Shown: positions 55,735-64,000, counted from the stretch's first letter. The stretch: 64,000 nucleotides of DNA from Lachnospiraceae bacterium (GCA_910573755.1 CAJTBO010000003.1:124001-188000), one strand, 5' to 3'. Translations and numbers: made by a program. The notes: generated by a model from the sequence alone, not told the origin.

Positions 55735-55778
55735 TATGTATATGGAAGTAATTTTATTTGGATGAAACGGGTATTGGT

Positions 55779-57224
55779 ATGAAAACAGATACGATTGCAG
55801 CGATAGCGACAGCTTTTTCAGAATCTGGAATAGGAATTATCAGGATCAGCGGCGATGATGCTTTTCAGATAGCGGACAGGATCTTTTTGAATAAAAAAGA
55901 TTTTGAAAAATGGAACAGACAGAGAAATATTAATGCGGGTAAAATAGGGTTTCATAAAGATTTTTTTCTTGTGAATGCAAAAACCCATACTTTGCATTAT
56001 GGATATATTATGGATCATGAGAAAGTGATCGATGAAGTACTGGTTTCTGTTATGCGGGCGCCGAAAAGTTATACTGCTGAGAATGTGGTGGAGATCAATT
56101 GTCATGGCGGTATTTTGATCTTGCAGAAGATAATGGAACTGGTTATAAAAAACGGCGCCAGAGTTGCGGAGCCGGGAGAGTTTACAAAGCGGGCTTTTTT
56201 AAACGGACGCATGGATCTTTCAGAAGCGGAAGCTGTTATGGATCTGATCCAGTCTAAAAATGAGTTTGCGCTGGAAGCTTCTGTCAATCAGTTAAAGGGT
56301 TCTGTTTCTTCTATTATAAAGGAGCTTAGAAGTAAGATCATTTATGAGATTGCTTTTATAGAATCTGCTTTGGATGATCCTGAAAATTATGATACGGATG
56401 GATATGGGGAAAAGCTTCTTTTTATTGTAAAGGAGACAGGCAGTAAAATAGAGGAATTGATTTCTCATGCGGATGACGGAAGAATTTTAAAAGAGGGAAT
56501 TCAGACTGTTATTCTCGGCAAACCGAATGCAGGGAAATCTTCTTTTTTGAATGAACTGTTGGGAGAAGAAAAGGCAATCGTTACTGATATTGCAGGGACA
56601 ACGAGAGATGTTTTGGAAGAGAATATCAGGCTTGGCGGTATAAGCCTTCATATGATCGATACGGCGGGTATCAGAAAAACAGAGGATACCGTGGAAAAGA
56701 TTGGTGTGGAAAAGGCAAGAAAATATGCGGCAGAGGCGGATCTGATCGTTTATATTGTGGATTCTTCGGTGGATCTGGATGAGAGTGATGAGGATATCCT
56801 TGAAATTTTGAGAGATAAGCATTTTATTGTGCTTTTAAATAAGTCCGATCTGGACATGACAGTGACGGAGGAAGAAATCAGAAGCAGGTTAAGTGTTTTT
56901 TCGGATTATAAAATTATAAAAATATCTGCTCTTCGGCATCTGGGGATAGAAGAATTTGAAGAGACTGTGAAGAAGATGTTTTTTGACGGAAAGGTTTCTT
57001 TTAATAATGAAGTGGTTATTACAAGTATGCGGCATAAAGAAGCTTTGCTGGAGGCGAAAGAAAGTCTTTCTATGGTGGAGCGGAGTATAGAAGACGGGAT
57101 GTCGGAAGATTTTTATTCGATTGATCTGATGAATGCTTACGCGGCGCTCGGGAGGATTATCGGAGAAGAAGTCGGTGATGACCTGGTGAATGAGATATTT
57201 GAAAAGTTTTGTATGGGGAAATGA
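55779..57224 (+). CDS. mnmE: tRNA-modification GTPase MnmE
   Basis: A GTPase of about 481 residues (MKTDTIAAIATAFSESGIGI). The N-terminal domain binds tetrahydrofolate; helical domain; G domain with G1 GKPNAGKSSFLNELLG, G3 DTAGIRKTED, G4 LNKSDLD; and the C-terminal CMGK, whose Cys is the MnmE hallmark. With MnmG it makes the 5-carboxymethylaminomethyl (cmnm5) group on wobble U34. ATG 55779 matches the family N-terminus but lacks a Shine-Dalgarno; an in-frame TTG at 55758, nine bases after GGAAG, is a real alternative. Confidence 0.95.
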   Translation: MKTDTIAAIATAFSESGIGIIRISGDDAFQIADRIFLNKKDFEKWNRQRNINAGKIGFHKDFFLVNAKTHTLHYGYIMDHEKVIDEVLVSVMRAPKSYTAENVVEINCHGGILILQKIMELVIKNGARVAEPGEFTKRAFLNGRMDLSEAEAVMDLIQSKNEFALEASVNQLKGSVSSIIKELRSKIIYEIAFIESALDDPENYDTDGYGEKLLFIVKETGSKIEELISHADDGRILKEGIQTVILGKPNAGKSSFLNELLGEEKAIVTDIAGTTRDVLEENIRLGGISLHMIDTAGIRKTEDTVEKIGVEKARKYAAEADLIVYIVDSSVDLDESDEDILEILRDKHFIVLLNKSDLDMTVTEEEIRSRLSVFSDYKIIKISALRHLGIEEFEETVKKMFFDGKVSFNNEVVITSMRHKEALLEAKESLSMVERSIEDGMSEDFYSIDLMNAYAALGRIIGEEVGDDLVNEIFEKFCMGK

Positions 57225-57473
57225 TTTATTTTATTTCATTTATTTGAGTGAAAGTAATGGTTTGGCTGACAAATACATTGATTATGCGGTGAAAGTAATT
57301 TATACTTTGAGGAAGATCATATTCTTCAATAATTTATTTGGAAGATATTATGGATATTGTTGTGAGCAAAGAAGGAGGTTTATCATATTTTTGTTGCTTA
57401 TGATGATATAAAAACTGCAGGTTAAGAATTGAAAGTATTGTAAAGTATTATATGAATGTATAGAGGATAGAAT

Positions 57474-59519
57474 ATGCCGGAATTCAGAGAAAAGACAGAT
57501 GTTTGTATTATAGGTGCAGGGCATGCGGGATGTGAGGCGGCGCTTGCGTGCGCAAGGCTTGGGCTTCAGACGGTTATTTTTACTGTTAATATAGAAAGTA
57601 TAGCAATGATGCCATGTAATCCGCATATAGGAGGATCTTCTAAAGGGCATCTTGTCAGAGAGATTGATGCGCTTGGCGGAGAGATGGGAAAAAATATTGA
57701 TAAGACTTTTTTGCAGTCTAAAATGCTTAATAAGTCAAAAGGTCCTGCTGTTCATTCTCTGCGGTGTCAGGCGGATAAGGCGGAGTACAGCCGGTCTATG
57801 AGAATGATCCTGGAGAATCAGGAAAATCTGACGATCAAGCAGACAGAAGTTTGTGAGCTTTTACTGGAAGATGTTTTTGATGATAATGCGGATACAGTGG
57901 ATAACAATGATGCAGATAAAAAATTTTTAAATAAAAATGATAATAATAATGCAGTAAATATAGATGGCAATATAAATGATTATATAGATGGAAAAAATGA
58001 TGATGGAGGTAAGGATAAGGAAAAGTATTTTTTGAGAAAGAAAAAAATAATCGGAGTAAAAATACTTACCGGCGGTATTTATGAGTGTAAGGCGGCTATC
58101 TTGTGTACAGGTACTTATTTAAATGCAAGGTGTCTTTGCGGGGAAGCGATTACTTATACAGGGCCAAACGGCATGCAGTCATCTACGCATCTTTCTAAAG
58201 CACTGGAAAATGCCGGTATTAAATTGAGAAGATTTAAAACAGGTACACCTGCCAGAATGGACAGGCGTTCTATAGATTTTTCAAAAATGGAGGAACAGTT
58301 CGGAGATGAGAGGGTAGTTCCTTTTTCCTATGAGACTGATCCTGAAGATGTGCAGATTAAACAGGAGTCCTGTTATCTTACTTATACCAATGAAGAAACC
58401 CATGATATTATCAGGGCAAATCTTGACAGATCTCCGATCTATGCCGGAGTAATCGAGGGAACGGGTCCGAGGTATTGTCCGTCCATAGAAGATAAGGTTG
58501 TAAAATTTTCCGATAAATCCAGACATCAGGTTTTTATTGAACCGGAAGGAAAATATTCAAATGAGATGTATGTGGATGGGATGTCTTCTTCTTTGCCGGA
58601 GGATGTGCAGCTTGCAATGTACAGGACTGTTCCCGGTCTGGAAAACTGCAAAATTGTCAGAAATGCTTATGCTATAGAATATGATTGTATCGATCCGGGT
58701 CAGCTCTGTCTGACTTTGGAGTTTAAACATATTAAAGGACTTTTCAGTGCCGGGCAGTTTAACGGAAGCAGCGGATATGAAGAGGCGGCAGCGCAGGGAT
58801 TGATGGCTGGTATTAATGCGGTGAGAGAAATTCAGGGAAAAGAGCAGATTGTTCTTGATCGCTCAGAGGCTTATATAGGCGTTTTGATCGATGATCTTGT
58901 GACAAAGGAAAATACGGAGCCTTACCGGATGATGACTTCCCGGGCGGAATACCGGTTATTGTTAAGGCAGGATAATGCGGATCTGAGGCTGCGGAAAACA
59001 GGTTATGAAGTCGGGCTTATTTCCAAAGAACAATACGATCATCTTTGTGAAAAAGAAAAACAGATAAAAGAGGAAATTGCAAGACTTAAAAAAACTGTAG
59101 TCGGCGCATCAAAAGAAGTGCAGGAGTTTATGATTTCTGTAGGAAGTTCTCCTTTAAGGACCGGAAGCAGTCTTGCGGAGATCATATGCAGGCCGGAATT
59201 TACATATGAAAGTATTGCCGCCATTGATAAGGACCGTCCTGTACTCAGCGAAGCTGTGATAGAACAGGTTAATATTTCTATTAAATATGAAGGATATATT
59301 GAGAGACAGATCCGTCAGGTAGAACAGTTTAAAAAAATGGAAAGGCGTTTGATTCCTGAAGATATCTGTTATGAAGATATTTCCGGTATCCGGATTGAGG
59401 CAAGACAGAAGATGGAAAAGCACAGGCCGGTTTCAATCGGTCAGGCTTCCAGAATTTCCGGTGTTTCTCCGGCAGATATTTCGGTTCTTCTTGTATATAT
59501 TTCCTCTTTTAGAGGATAG
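57474..59519 (+). CDS. mnmG: tRNA modification enzyme MnmG with an Asn/Asp-rich insertion
   Basis: A 681-residue FAD enzyme, partner of MnmE. FAD motif [38 protein letters not shown], and the C-terminal [19 protein letters not shown]. The usual length is about 625-640; here residues 134-188 are an extra stretch rich in Asn, Asp and Lys between the first FAD sheets (ELLLEDVF ... [10 protein letters not shown]). RBS GAGG. The 249-base gap to mnmE is AT-rich; only a 17-codon ORF from 57351 with GGAAG upstream is seen. Confidence 0.96.
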   Translation: MPEFREKTDVCIIGAGHAGCEAALACARLGLQTVIFTVNIESIAMMPCNPHIGGSSKGHLVREIDALGGEMGKNIDKTFLQSKMLNKSKGPAVHSLRCQADKAEYSRSMRMILENQENLTIKQTEVCELLLEDVFDDNADTVDNNDADKKFLNKNDNNNAVNIDGNINDYIDGKNDDGGKDKEKYFLRKKKIIGVKILTGGIYECKAAILCTGTYLNARCLCGEAITYTGPNGMQSSTHLSKALENAGIKLRRFKTGTPARMDRRSIDFSKMEEQFGDERVVPFSYETDPEDVQIKQESCYLTYTNEETHDIIRANLDRSPIYAGVIEGTGPRYCPSIEDKVVKFSDKSRHQVFIEPEGKYSNEMYVDGMSSSLPEDVQLAMYRTVPGLENCKIVRNAYAIEYDCIDPGQLCLTLEFKHIKGLFSAGQFNGSSGYEEAAAQGLMAGINAVREIQGKEQIVLDRSEAYIGVLIDDLVTKENTEPYRMMTSRAEYRLLLRQDNADLRLRKTGYEVGLISKEQYDHLCEKEKQIKEEIARLKKTVVGASKEVQEFMISVGSSPLRTGSSLAEIICRPEFTYESIAAIDKDRPVLSEAVIEQVNISIKYEGYIERQIRQVEQFKKMERRLIPEDICYEDISGIRIEARQKMEKHRPVSIGQASRISGVSPADISVLLVYISSFRG

Positions 59520-59570
59520 TTTTTTCTGTGGTCTGGCTGATCAAAGATATATGTGGAGTTGCTAAAGATT

Positions 59571-60359
59571 ATGAGTTTATATAATATGGAAGATTTCAAA
59601 AAAAAATGTAAGGTATTTGGAATTGATCTAAGCGAAGTGCAGATTGAAAAGTTCATGGATTACTATAAACTTTTGATAGAATGGAATTCTTTTATGAATC
59701 TGACTGCTATTACGGATTTTGAGGAAGTTGTTTTGAAGCATTTTGTTGACAGTCTTGCGGTTTGTCAGATGAAGGAATTTTTTGATATTATAAAATTTTC
59801 AGAGGGAAAAAGTAATGTGGGAGATGGGAATGCTTTTTTGGAAAATAAGCAGGTTTCATTGATAGATGTCGGGACAGGCGCCGGGTTTCCCGGAATTCCG
59901 CTGAAAATTATTTATCCGGATCTAAAAGTGACATTGTTGGATTCTTTGAATAAAAGAATAAAGTTTTTAAATACAATAATTGATGAACTGAATTTGAAAA
60001 ATGCAGAGACAATTCATGGGAGAGCGGAAGATTTTGCAAAGCAGCAGTCGTACAGAGAACAGTATGATTTTTGTGTTTCCAGAGCGGTTGCGAATCTTTC
60101 CACTTTGACGGAGTTGTGTCTTCCTTTTGTTAAAGTAGAAGGTTATTTTATTTCCTACAAATCAGAAAAGTTAAAGGAGGAATTGTCTGCCGGAGAGAAG
60201 GCAATTAAAATATTAGGTGGAAAAATAGAGAGGCAGGAAGAGTATTTATTGCCGGATACGGATATAAAGAGAAGTCTGTTGATGATCAGGAAAGTAAACG
60301 ATACGCCGAAAAAATATCCGCGGAAAGCAGGAACTCCCGCGAAAGAACCTATTAGTTAA
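59571..60359 (+). CDS. rsmG: 16S rRNA m7G527 methyltransferase RsmG (GidB)
   Basis: A 262-residue SAM methyltransferase. KLLIEWNSFMNLTAITDFEEVVLKHFVDSL, then motif I SLIDVGTGAGFPGIPLKI, RAVANLSTL and the final substrate region. An extra segment of about 12-15 residues (FSEGKSNVGDGNAFLENKQ) precedes motif I. I start at ATG 59571; the frame is open to GTG 59553. Loss of RsmG gives low-level streptomycin resistance in other bacteria. Confidence 0.95.
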   Translation: MSLYNMEDFKKKCKVFGIDLSEVQIEKFMDYYKLLIEWNSFMNLTAITDFEEVVLKHFVDSLAVCQMKEFFDIIKFSEGKSNVGDGNAFLENKQVSLIDVGTGAGFPGIPLKIIYPDLKVTLLDSLNKRIKFLNTIIDELNLKNAETIHGRAEDFAKQQSYREQYDFCVSRAVANLSTLTELCLPFVKVEGYFISYKSEKLKEELSAGEKAIKILGGKIERQEEYLLPDTDIKRSLLMIRKVNDTPKKYPRKAGTPAKEPIS

Positions 60360-60425
60360 AAAAAAATTTATCTGGAGAGTATAGAAATATAGAAGTATAG
60401 AGATATAGAAATATGAGGTATCAAA

Positions 60426-61154
60426 ATGAATGAGATAATAAGATCGTTATATGATAGAAAATCAGTAAGAGTGTTTGAAAATCGCCCGATATCTGCTGAA
60501 TGTAAAAAAGAAATTTTAATGTCGGCAATGGAAGCGCCAACTGCAGGAAACCAGCAGCTTTATACGATTCTTGATATTACGGATCAGAAGTTGAAGGATA
60601 AGCTTGCGGTAAGTTGTGATAATCAGCCTTTTATTGCGAAGGCTCCTCTGATACTTATTTTTTGTGCGGATGTGTTAAAATGGTTTGATGTATTTAAAGA
60701 GGGCGGTTCGGATCCAAGAAAGCCGGGATGTGGTGATCTGTTTCTGGCAGTCAATGATGCTTTGATTGCTGCGCAGAATGCAGTGGTAGCCGCGGAAAGT
60801 ATGGGAATTGGTTCCTGTTATATAGGGGATATTATGGAACAGTGTGAACTGCACCGGGAGATGCTTCATCTTCCTTCTTATGTATTTCCGGCTGCTATGC
60901 TGGTATTCGGATATCCGACCGATCAGCAGAAAAACAGAAAGAAACCTGAAAGATGCAGGCTGGAAGATATGGTGCAGGAAAATGTTTATCAAAGGAGAGA
61001 CGGGCAGCAGCTTAGGAAAATGTTTGATAAGGAAACAAAGAACAGAAGTTTCGAGGAGTGGAGTCAGGCATTCTGCAAACGAAAATATAATTCTGATTTT
61101 TCAAAGGAGATGAGCCGGTCCGTTCAGGAATATCTAAAAGATTATCAGAATTAA
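60426..61154 (+). CDS. Nitroreductase-family FMN protein
   Basis: A 242-residue flavoprotein. SLYDRKSVRVFENRPI is the family start with the FMN-phosphate-contacting Arg pair; MEAPTAGNQQ and AAESMGIGSCYIGDI are the other binding motifs. It reduces nitro or quinone compounds with NAD(P)H. The C-terminal 55 residues (EDMVQENVYQRRDGQQLRKMF) form an extra helical tail common in the NfrA/FRase branch. Confidence 0.9.
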   Translation: MNEIIRSLYDRKSVRVFENRPISAECKKEILMSAMEAPTAGNQQLYTILDITDQKLKDKLAVSCDNQPFIAKAPLILIFCADVLKWFDVFKEGGSDPRKPGCGDLFLAVNDALIAAQNAVVAAESMGIGSCYIGDIMEQCELHREMLHLPSYVFPAAMLVFGYPTDQQKNRKKPERCRLEDMVQENVYQRRDGQQLRKMFDKETKNRSFEEWSQAFCKRKYNSDFSKEMSRSVQEYLKDYQN

Positions 61155-61275
61155 TTAATTCTGTATGTTTAAAATTGTGGTGCTGTAGTGTAAGTAATAT
61201 TTGTCAGATGATCAATCTTGGTTTCTTTATTAGAAAAGGATAAGTGTGAAATTTACAGATTGGAGAATAGTGTAA

Positions 61276-61953
61276 ATGAAAGAAAATATTCAGGTTTTAG
61301 AAGAAGTATTGGATGTACTGGAAGAGGAAAAAAGAAAATTTTATAATCTGATAAGACAGAATAATTTCAGAATAGAAGAAATTAATTCTTATCTGAAAGA
61401 ACTTTCGAAAAAAGAAGATGAAGATTTTAAAGTGTTTTCTCCAAGAAATGTAGAAAATATTCATCGAGAACAGATTGAGGCAGATACTTCGGAAATGAAA
61501 AAATATGAAGAAGAGAATGCAGTGTATAATAAAAAGATAGAAGCTTTGAAAGTTCTGATTGATAAAGTGGATATTGTTATTAGAAATCTGCATGTTTTTA
61601 AAAAAAGAGAAGAGCAGTATGATGATGGATTATTGCCGGATTTTGAAACTGCTGAAGATACAATAGATATAGAAAAGAAAACGGGTAATGATGTATCAGA
61701 TGATAAAGGGGACAAAAGTACACCTGATTTAGATAAAAAAATAAAAAAATTAAAAGATGATAAAATAGAAAAAAATCAGACAGAAATAAATGAAGTAGAG
61801 GAGGATGGAGCAGAAGTAGATAAAGAGAAAAAGAATGATTTAGAAAAAACTCATATAGCTCATCAGATTTTGAACTGCGTATCTTATATTACACCTGATG
61901 CGGAAAGAGCAAAAATAGAATTAACTGCTTTATCAAAAAAACTTATGGAATAA
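61276..61953 (+). CDS. Coiled-coil protein of unknown function
   Basis: A 225-residue soluble protein. Residues 1-115 are predicted coiled coil (LEEVLDVLEEEKRKFYNLIRQ onward); residues 120-190 are a Lys/Asp/Glu-rich low-complexity linker; the last 35 (HQILNCVSYITPDAERAKIE) form a compact helical end. No membrane segment or catalytic motif. Very AT-rich codon use. Because it stands between rsmG and the parS sites, where many relatives have parA/parB, a link with chromosome organisation is possible but unsupported by sequence similarity. Confidence 0.7.
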   Translation: MKENIQVLEEVLDVLEEEKRKFYNLIRQNNFRIEEINSYLKELSKKEDEDFKVFSPRNVENIHREQIEADTSEMKKYEEENAVYNKKIEALKVLIDKVDIVIRNLHVFKKREEQYDDGLLPDFETAEDTIDIEKKTGNDVSDDKGDKSTPDLDKKIKKLKDDKIEKNQTEINEVEEDGAEVDKEKKNDLEKTHIAHQILNCVSYITPDAERAKIELTALSKKLME

Positions 61954-62058
61954 ACCTGATTTCTATTTTAGTAATTCTGTTAATTTTACTATATTTATTA
62001 TTGTGGTATTGGTGATATGTTAAAATAAGGATGCTATAAGGAGATGAGCTCGGCTTAT

Positions 62059-62115
62059 GGAAAAATTTGAAACAGTTTTTAACGAATCCAGATTACTGCA
62101 TGATAATGAATGATT
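62059..62115 (+). pseudogene. Small decayed reading frame before parS
   Basis: ATG at 62059 opens 18 codons (MEKFETVFNESRLLHDNE) after a distant AAGGAG, then stops. Another frame continues with LSDDEYEYVILKSRM up to the parS site. The composition looks like coding sequence broken by frameshifts. I do not recognise the original gene. Confidence 0.3.
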
Positions 62116-62180
62116 TGTTAAATACTAGATATTGTGTCTGAGTGATGATGAATATGAATATGTTATATTAAAAAGCAGAA

Positions 62181-62196
62181 TGTTTCACGTGAAACA
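62181..62196. promoter_or_regulatory. parS: parS centromere site 1
   Basis: A perfect parS 16-mer TGTTTCACGTGAAACA, the ParB/Spo0J binding site. It is the centre of a perfect 34-bp palindrome (62172-62205). Confidence 0.95.
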
Positions 62197-62229
62197 TTCT
62201 GCTTTAATGTTATTATAACCACTAGATAA

Positions 62230-62245
62230 TGTTTCACGTGAAACA
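62230..62245. promoter_or_regulatory. parS: parS centromere site 2
   Basis: A second perfect copy of the parS 16-mer, 49 bases from the first, with AA/TT flanks. Further perfect half-sites GTGAAACAT occur at 62276-62284 and 62307-62315, after an AT-rich inverted repeat (CACAATATAT ... ATATATTGTG, 62253-62278). Confidence 0.95.
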
Positions 62246-62416
62246 TTTTAACCACAATATATTGAAAAATATATTGTGAAACATATTTTTGTAGACATAT
62301 TATATTGTGAAACATTGTATAAAAGATTAACTTATATAAAGTAATCAGATTTTACAATACAAGATATAGTAAATTGCTTAGACAGTTATGATAATTCAGA
62401 AATCAGGTTTCTTTGT

Positions 62417-62440
62417 TAAAAAATCTGCTCATTGTGAGCA
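62417..62440 (-). terminator. Terminator of the AAA kinase gene
   Basis: Minus-strand hairpin GCTCACAATGAGC (62439-62427) followed by AGATTTTTT, about 40 bases after the gene. Larger flanking arms AAAATCTG / CAGATTTT extend the fold. Confidence 0.55.
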
Positions 62441-62476
62441 ACTTAGGACAAAACACAGATTTTCTATCGGATTAAT

Positions 62477-63007
62477 TTATATGTTCTTACAAACTTTGCT
62501 GTAAATACAAAGTCCCGAACTGAATTGATAAAGATAATTATCTGCTTCTTTTCTTGATTTAAAAATAATAATATCCTTGCTATTTCGATACTTCTCTATT
62601 GTCTTATATATTTGTGGTAATTGCTTTTCGGAAAAATCAATGATCCATTGTTTGAATTCTTTATCAAATTCAGATTCTATCCAGGGTAAATCTTCCCGTT
62701 TTTTTCCGATACGGGACTCCGCACCCGAGATACAAACATCTAAAGGAAAGTCCATGAGAAAAACAGTATCACATTCTTTAATACGGGCTTCAAGAGTGCG
62801 TTGATAATTTCCGTCAATGATCCAGCTGTTTTGTTTTAATATTTTATTTAACTTGGCATCAAACTCTTCTCTGGATATAGTAGTCTGATCCGGCTTATGC
62901 CACAGCATATCCAGATAATATAGAGGAATACCGGTTGTATCTCTCAGCTTTCGTGCAAATGTACTTTTTCCGGCTCCGGGACTGCCGATAATAATTATTT
63001 TTAACAT
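62477..63007 (-). CDS. AAA/P-loop kinase, adenylate kinase-like (topology modulation protein family)
   Basis: A 176-residue P-loop kinase. Walker A IIIIGSPGAGKSTFARKL, then GIPLYYLDMLWHKPDQT and WIIDGNYQRTLEARI, the lid GKKREDLPWIE and an LKSRKEAD-like C-terminus (FKSRKEADNYLYQF). This is the FlaR/topology-modulation group; the real substrate of such proteins is mostly unknown. ATG 63007 is chosen because upstream codons encode the neighbouring remnant in another frame. It has a weak ribosome binding site. Confidence 0.85.
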   Translation of the reverse strand: MLKIIIIGSPGAGKSTFARKLRDTTGIPLYYLDMLWHKPDQTTISREEFDAKLNKILKQNSWIIDGNYQRTLEARIKECDTVFLMDFPLDVCISGAESRIGKKREDLPWIESEFDKEFKQWIIDFSEKQLPQIYKTIEKYRNSKDIIIFKSRKEADNYLYQFSSGLCIYSKVCKNI

Positions 63008-63190
63008 AGTCTGCCTGCCACATTTCTCCTGCATCATTTTGAAAAAAATTAACAGCGGCATATTTACCGTTGATACAGATAGCAATACAGGGATACTGTT
63101 GTCCTCCGCTGATCCATAAATCATTGGTTTTCTGCGGAATTGTTTGTATAAATTCTATTACATTATCTGCTGATTGAAAAGTAAAATCTC
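63008..63190 (-). pseudogene. Truncated Imm1-like immunity protein remnant
   Basis: On the minus strand, in a frame different from the kinase, a stop is followed by about 60 open codons reading DFTFQSADNVIEFIQTIPQ, then DLWISGGQQYPCIAICINGK and YAAVNFFQNDAGEMWQADY. The YPCIAICINGKYAAVNFF...GEMWQ pattern resembles Imm1-type immunity proteins. No start codon or N-terminus remains and it runs into the kinase start. Family assignment is tentative. Confidence 0.35.
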
Positions 63191-63364
63191 ATTTGTTTGT
63201 GCTGATTATTCTTATTCCCATACTTTTCTCTGTACCTCTTGATTTATCAGTGTAATTATAATCTATTTTTGAAGAGCACACAATATCAGAAAAGAAAATT
63301 GACTGATCATTGATATAAAGAAAATAAATATGTCATAATTAGAAAATAATTAAAAAAATCATAG

Positions 63365-63393
63365 TTGACAAAAGATATAATAGGGACTATATT
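63365..63393 (+). promoter_or_regulatory. Promoter of the ABC-F leader
   Basis: -35 TTGACA (63365-63370), 17 bases, -10 TATATT (63388-63393). The start point would be near 63400, giving a leader of about 525 bases before the ABC-F gene. Between 63191 and 63364 I see nothing. Confidence 0.7.
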
Positions 63394-63482
63394 AAAGAAG
63401 GTTGCAAGCTTTACAGCATTAACTAAAGAATAGTACAGTTTGTAAACAGTAGTTTTTTAAATAGGAAAAGAGAGGTGTACGT

Positions 63483-63503
63483 GTGATTATTATTACCTGC
63501 TAA
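63483..63503 (+). CDS. Six-codon leader peptide upstream of the ABC-F gene
   Basis: GTG-ATT-ATT-ATT-ACC-TGC-TAA (MIIITC) with AGAGG seven bases before the start. Its place near the 5' end of a long leader that contains an intrinsic terminator fits ribosome-mediated attenuation, as in other ABC-F antibiotic resistance genes. Such ORFs are short, so chance cannot be excluded. Confidence 0.45.
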   Translation: MIIITC

Positions 63504-63520
63504 TCAACAAATTGAAAAAA

Positions 63521-63584
63521 GCATGACAGAAAGAACAAAGCAGTAATCCAACAGCAGTTTATTTATCGTAGTTTATTGTCATGC
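63521..63584 (+). promoter_or_regulatory. Long-range stem in the ABC-F leader
   Basis: GCATGACA (63521-63528) is exactly complementary to TGTCATGC (63577-63584). It begins 18 bases after the leader ORF stop, where a stalled ribosome could affect it. Confidence 0.4.
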
Positions 63585-63727
63585 ATGCAGGAATATTTTC
63601 ACATAAATCCTTTTTGATATCAGCATAGTTGTAATAGATAAAAACTTTCAGACAGAAGTAAAAACAGATAATTAAATTATATAATATGTCCTGATCGGTT
63701 TTGGTTTGTTACTTTCTTAAAAATGGA

Positions 63728-63759
63728 GATGCAGAAAATATTTCTGCGTCTTTTATTTT
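63728..63759 (+). terminator. Intrinsic terminator inside the ABC-F leader
   Basis: Stem GATGCAGAAA / TTTCTGCGTC (63728-63737 with 63741-63750, one G.U), three-base loop, then TTTTATTTT. It lies about 170 bases before the ABC-F start codon, so it would stop transcription unless relieved. Confidence 0.7.
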
Positions 63760-63926
63760 GAGCAGATTCATAGTGTGCTGCCAGTTGCTTATAATTGCTT
63801 ACGATTACTTATTAATGGAAAAACAGGCGGCTGAATATTGTATCGATTTATGGAATTGGAATCTGCACAGTAAAAAACGGAGTAGTTGATTTAATTAATG
63901 TCCGTTTAAGAGAAAGGAGAACTTAA

Positions 63927-64000
63927 ATGTCATTGATCAGTGTAAATAATCTGACTTTTCATTATGAAGGAAGTTCAGACAATATTTTTGAAGATGTATC
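63927..64000 (+). CDS. ABC-F ribosome-protection ATPase, Lsa/Vga-like (partial, 5' end)
   Basis: Only 24 complete codons are in the window: MSLISVNNLTFHYEGSSDNI then FEDV. This start is characteristic of Lsa-type ABC-F proteins (MSLI.V.NLTF.Y.GS.DNIFE.V). Such proteins bind the ribosomal E site and displace lincosamides, streptogramins A or pleuromutilins. ATG follows AAAGGAGAACTTAA. The long attenuator-bearing leader supports an antibiotic-induced gene. Confidence 0.75.
   Translation, partial: MSLISVNNLTFHYEGSSDNIFEDV

Noticed and set aside
57351-57404. 17-codon ORF between mnmE and mnmG
   Set aside because: It has a GGAAG at short spacing but is too short and AT-rich to support as a gene without conservation data.
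62172-62205. 34-bp palindrome as a transcription terminator
   Set aside because: It contains the exact parS consensus and has no adequate T-run; segregation site is the better explanation.
63701-63889. 62-codon ORF in the ABC-F leader
   Set aside because: It spans the intrinsic terminator hairpin, has no good Shine-Dalgarno and no recognisable similarity; more likely leader RNA.

Overview
The window is the replication-origin region of a Bacillota (class Clostridia) chromosome, most likely a gut-type Lachnospiraceae. The evidence is the order gyrA-gyrB-recF-yaaA-dnaN-dnaA | oriC | rpmH-rnpA-yidD-yidC-jag-mnmE-mnmG-rsmG, class III (anaerobic) ribonucleotide reductase, strong AGGAGG-type ribosome binding sites, and many lipoprotein ABC-transporter binding proteins. 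The species is inferred from gene order and protein style only. No tRNA, rRNA, CRISPR array, prophage or intact insertion sequence was found.

Layout. 1-2.1 kb: the 5' end of a minus-strand operon (small unknown protein, then a degenerate SDR/epimerase domain joined to membrane segments, PelD-like), behind a promoter and an attenuator-like hairpin. 2.2-6.6 kb: a CPA2-type antiporter and nrdD/nrdG with a NrdR-box-like palindrome on the nrdD promoter. 6.8-14.3 kb: accessory zone with two FGGY sugar kinases, a GntR/FCD regulator, a collapsed sugar operon (binding-protein remnant joined to a dehydrogenase remnant), a VOC remnant, MTA/SAH nucleosidase and an Rpn-family nuclease. 14.6-17.4 kb: an archaeal-like SAH/S-inosylhomocysteine hydrolase and an SAH/MTA deaminase. 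17.5-29.5 kb: a catabolic locus (D-2-hydroxyacid dehydrogenase, Gfo/Idh oxidoreductase, SelA/DgaE-like PLP enzyme, D-aminoacylase-like amidohydrolase, ManD-type enolase, sugar ABC transporter, two paralogous AraC regulators). 29.7-35.7 kb: oligopeptide transporter oppBCDFA. 36.2-42.1 kb: plus-strand OmpR/HK pair, a heptad-repeat protein, and an ATPase plus FtsX-like permease typical of peptide-antibiotic sensing and export. 42.3-52.2 kb: fructokinase and the gyrA to dnaA block. 52.2-52.9 kb: oriC with at least eight DnaA-box-like sites between divergent dnaA and rpmH promoters. 52.9-61.9 kb: ribosome, membrane-insertion and tRNA-modification genes, a nitroreductase and an unknown coiled-coil protein. 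62-62.3 kb: two perfect parS sites. 62.4-64 kb: an AAA kinase, an Imm1-like remnant, and a long leader (promoter, six-codon ORF, intrinsic terminator) before an ABC-F resistance-type gene cut by the window end.

How it fits together. The centre is core replication, segregation and RNA biology. The left half is carbohydrate and amino-compound scavenging. In the 17.5-29.5 kb locus the enolase and the PLP enzyme could both feed 2-keto-3-deoxy-aldonate chemistry, which is a hypothesis. The MtaD/AhcY/MTAN trio gives more than one route for removing S-adenosylhomocysteine.
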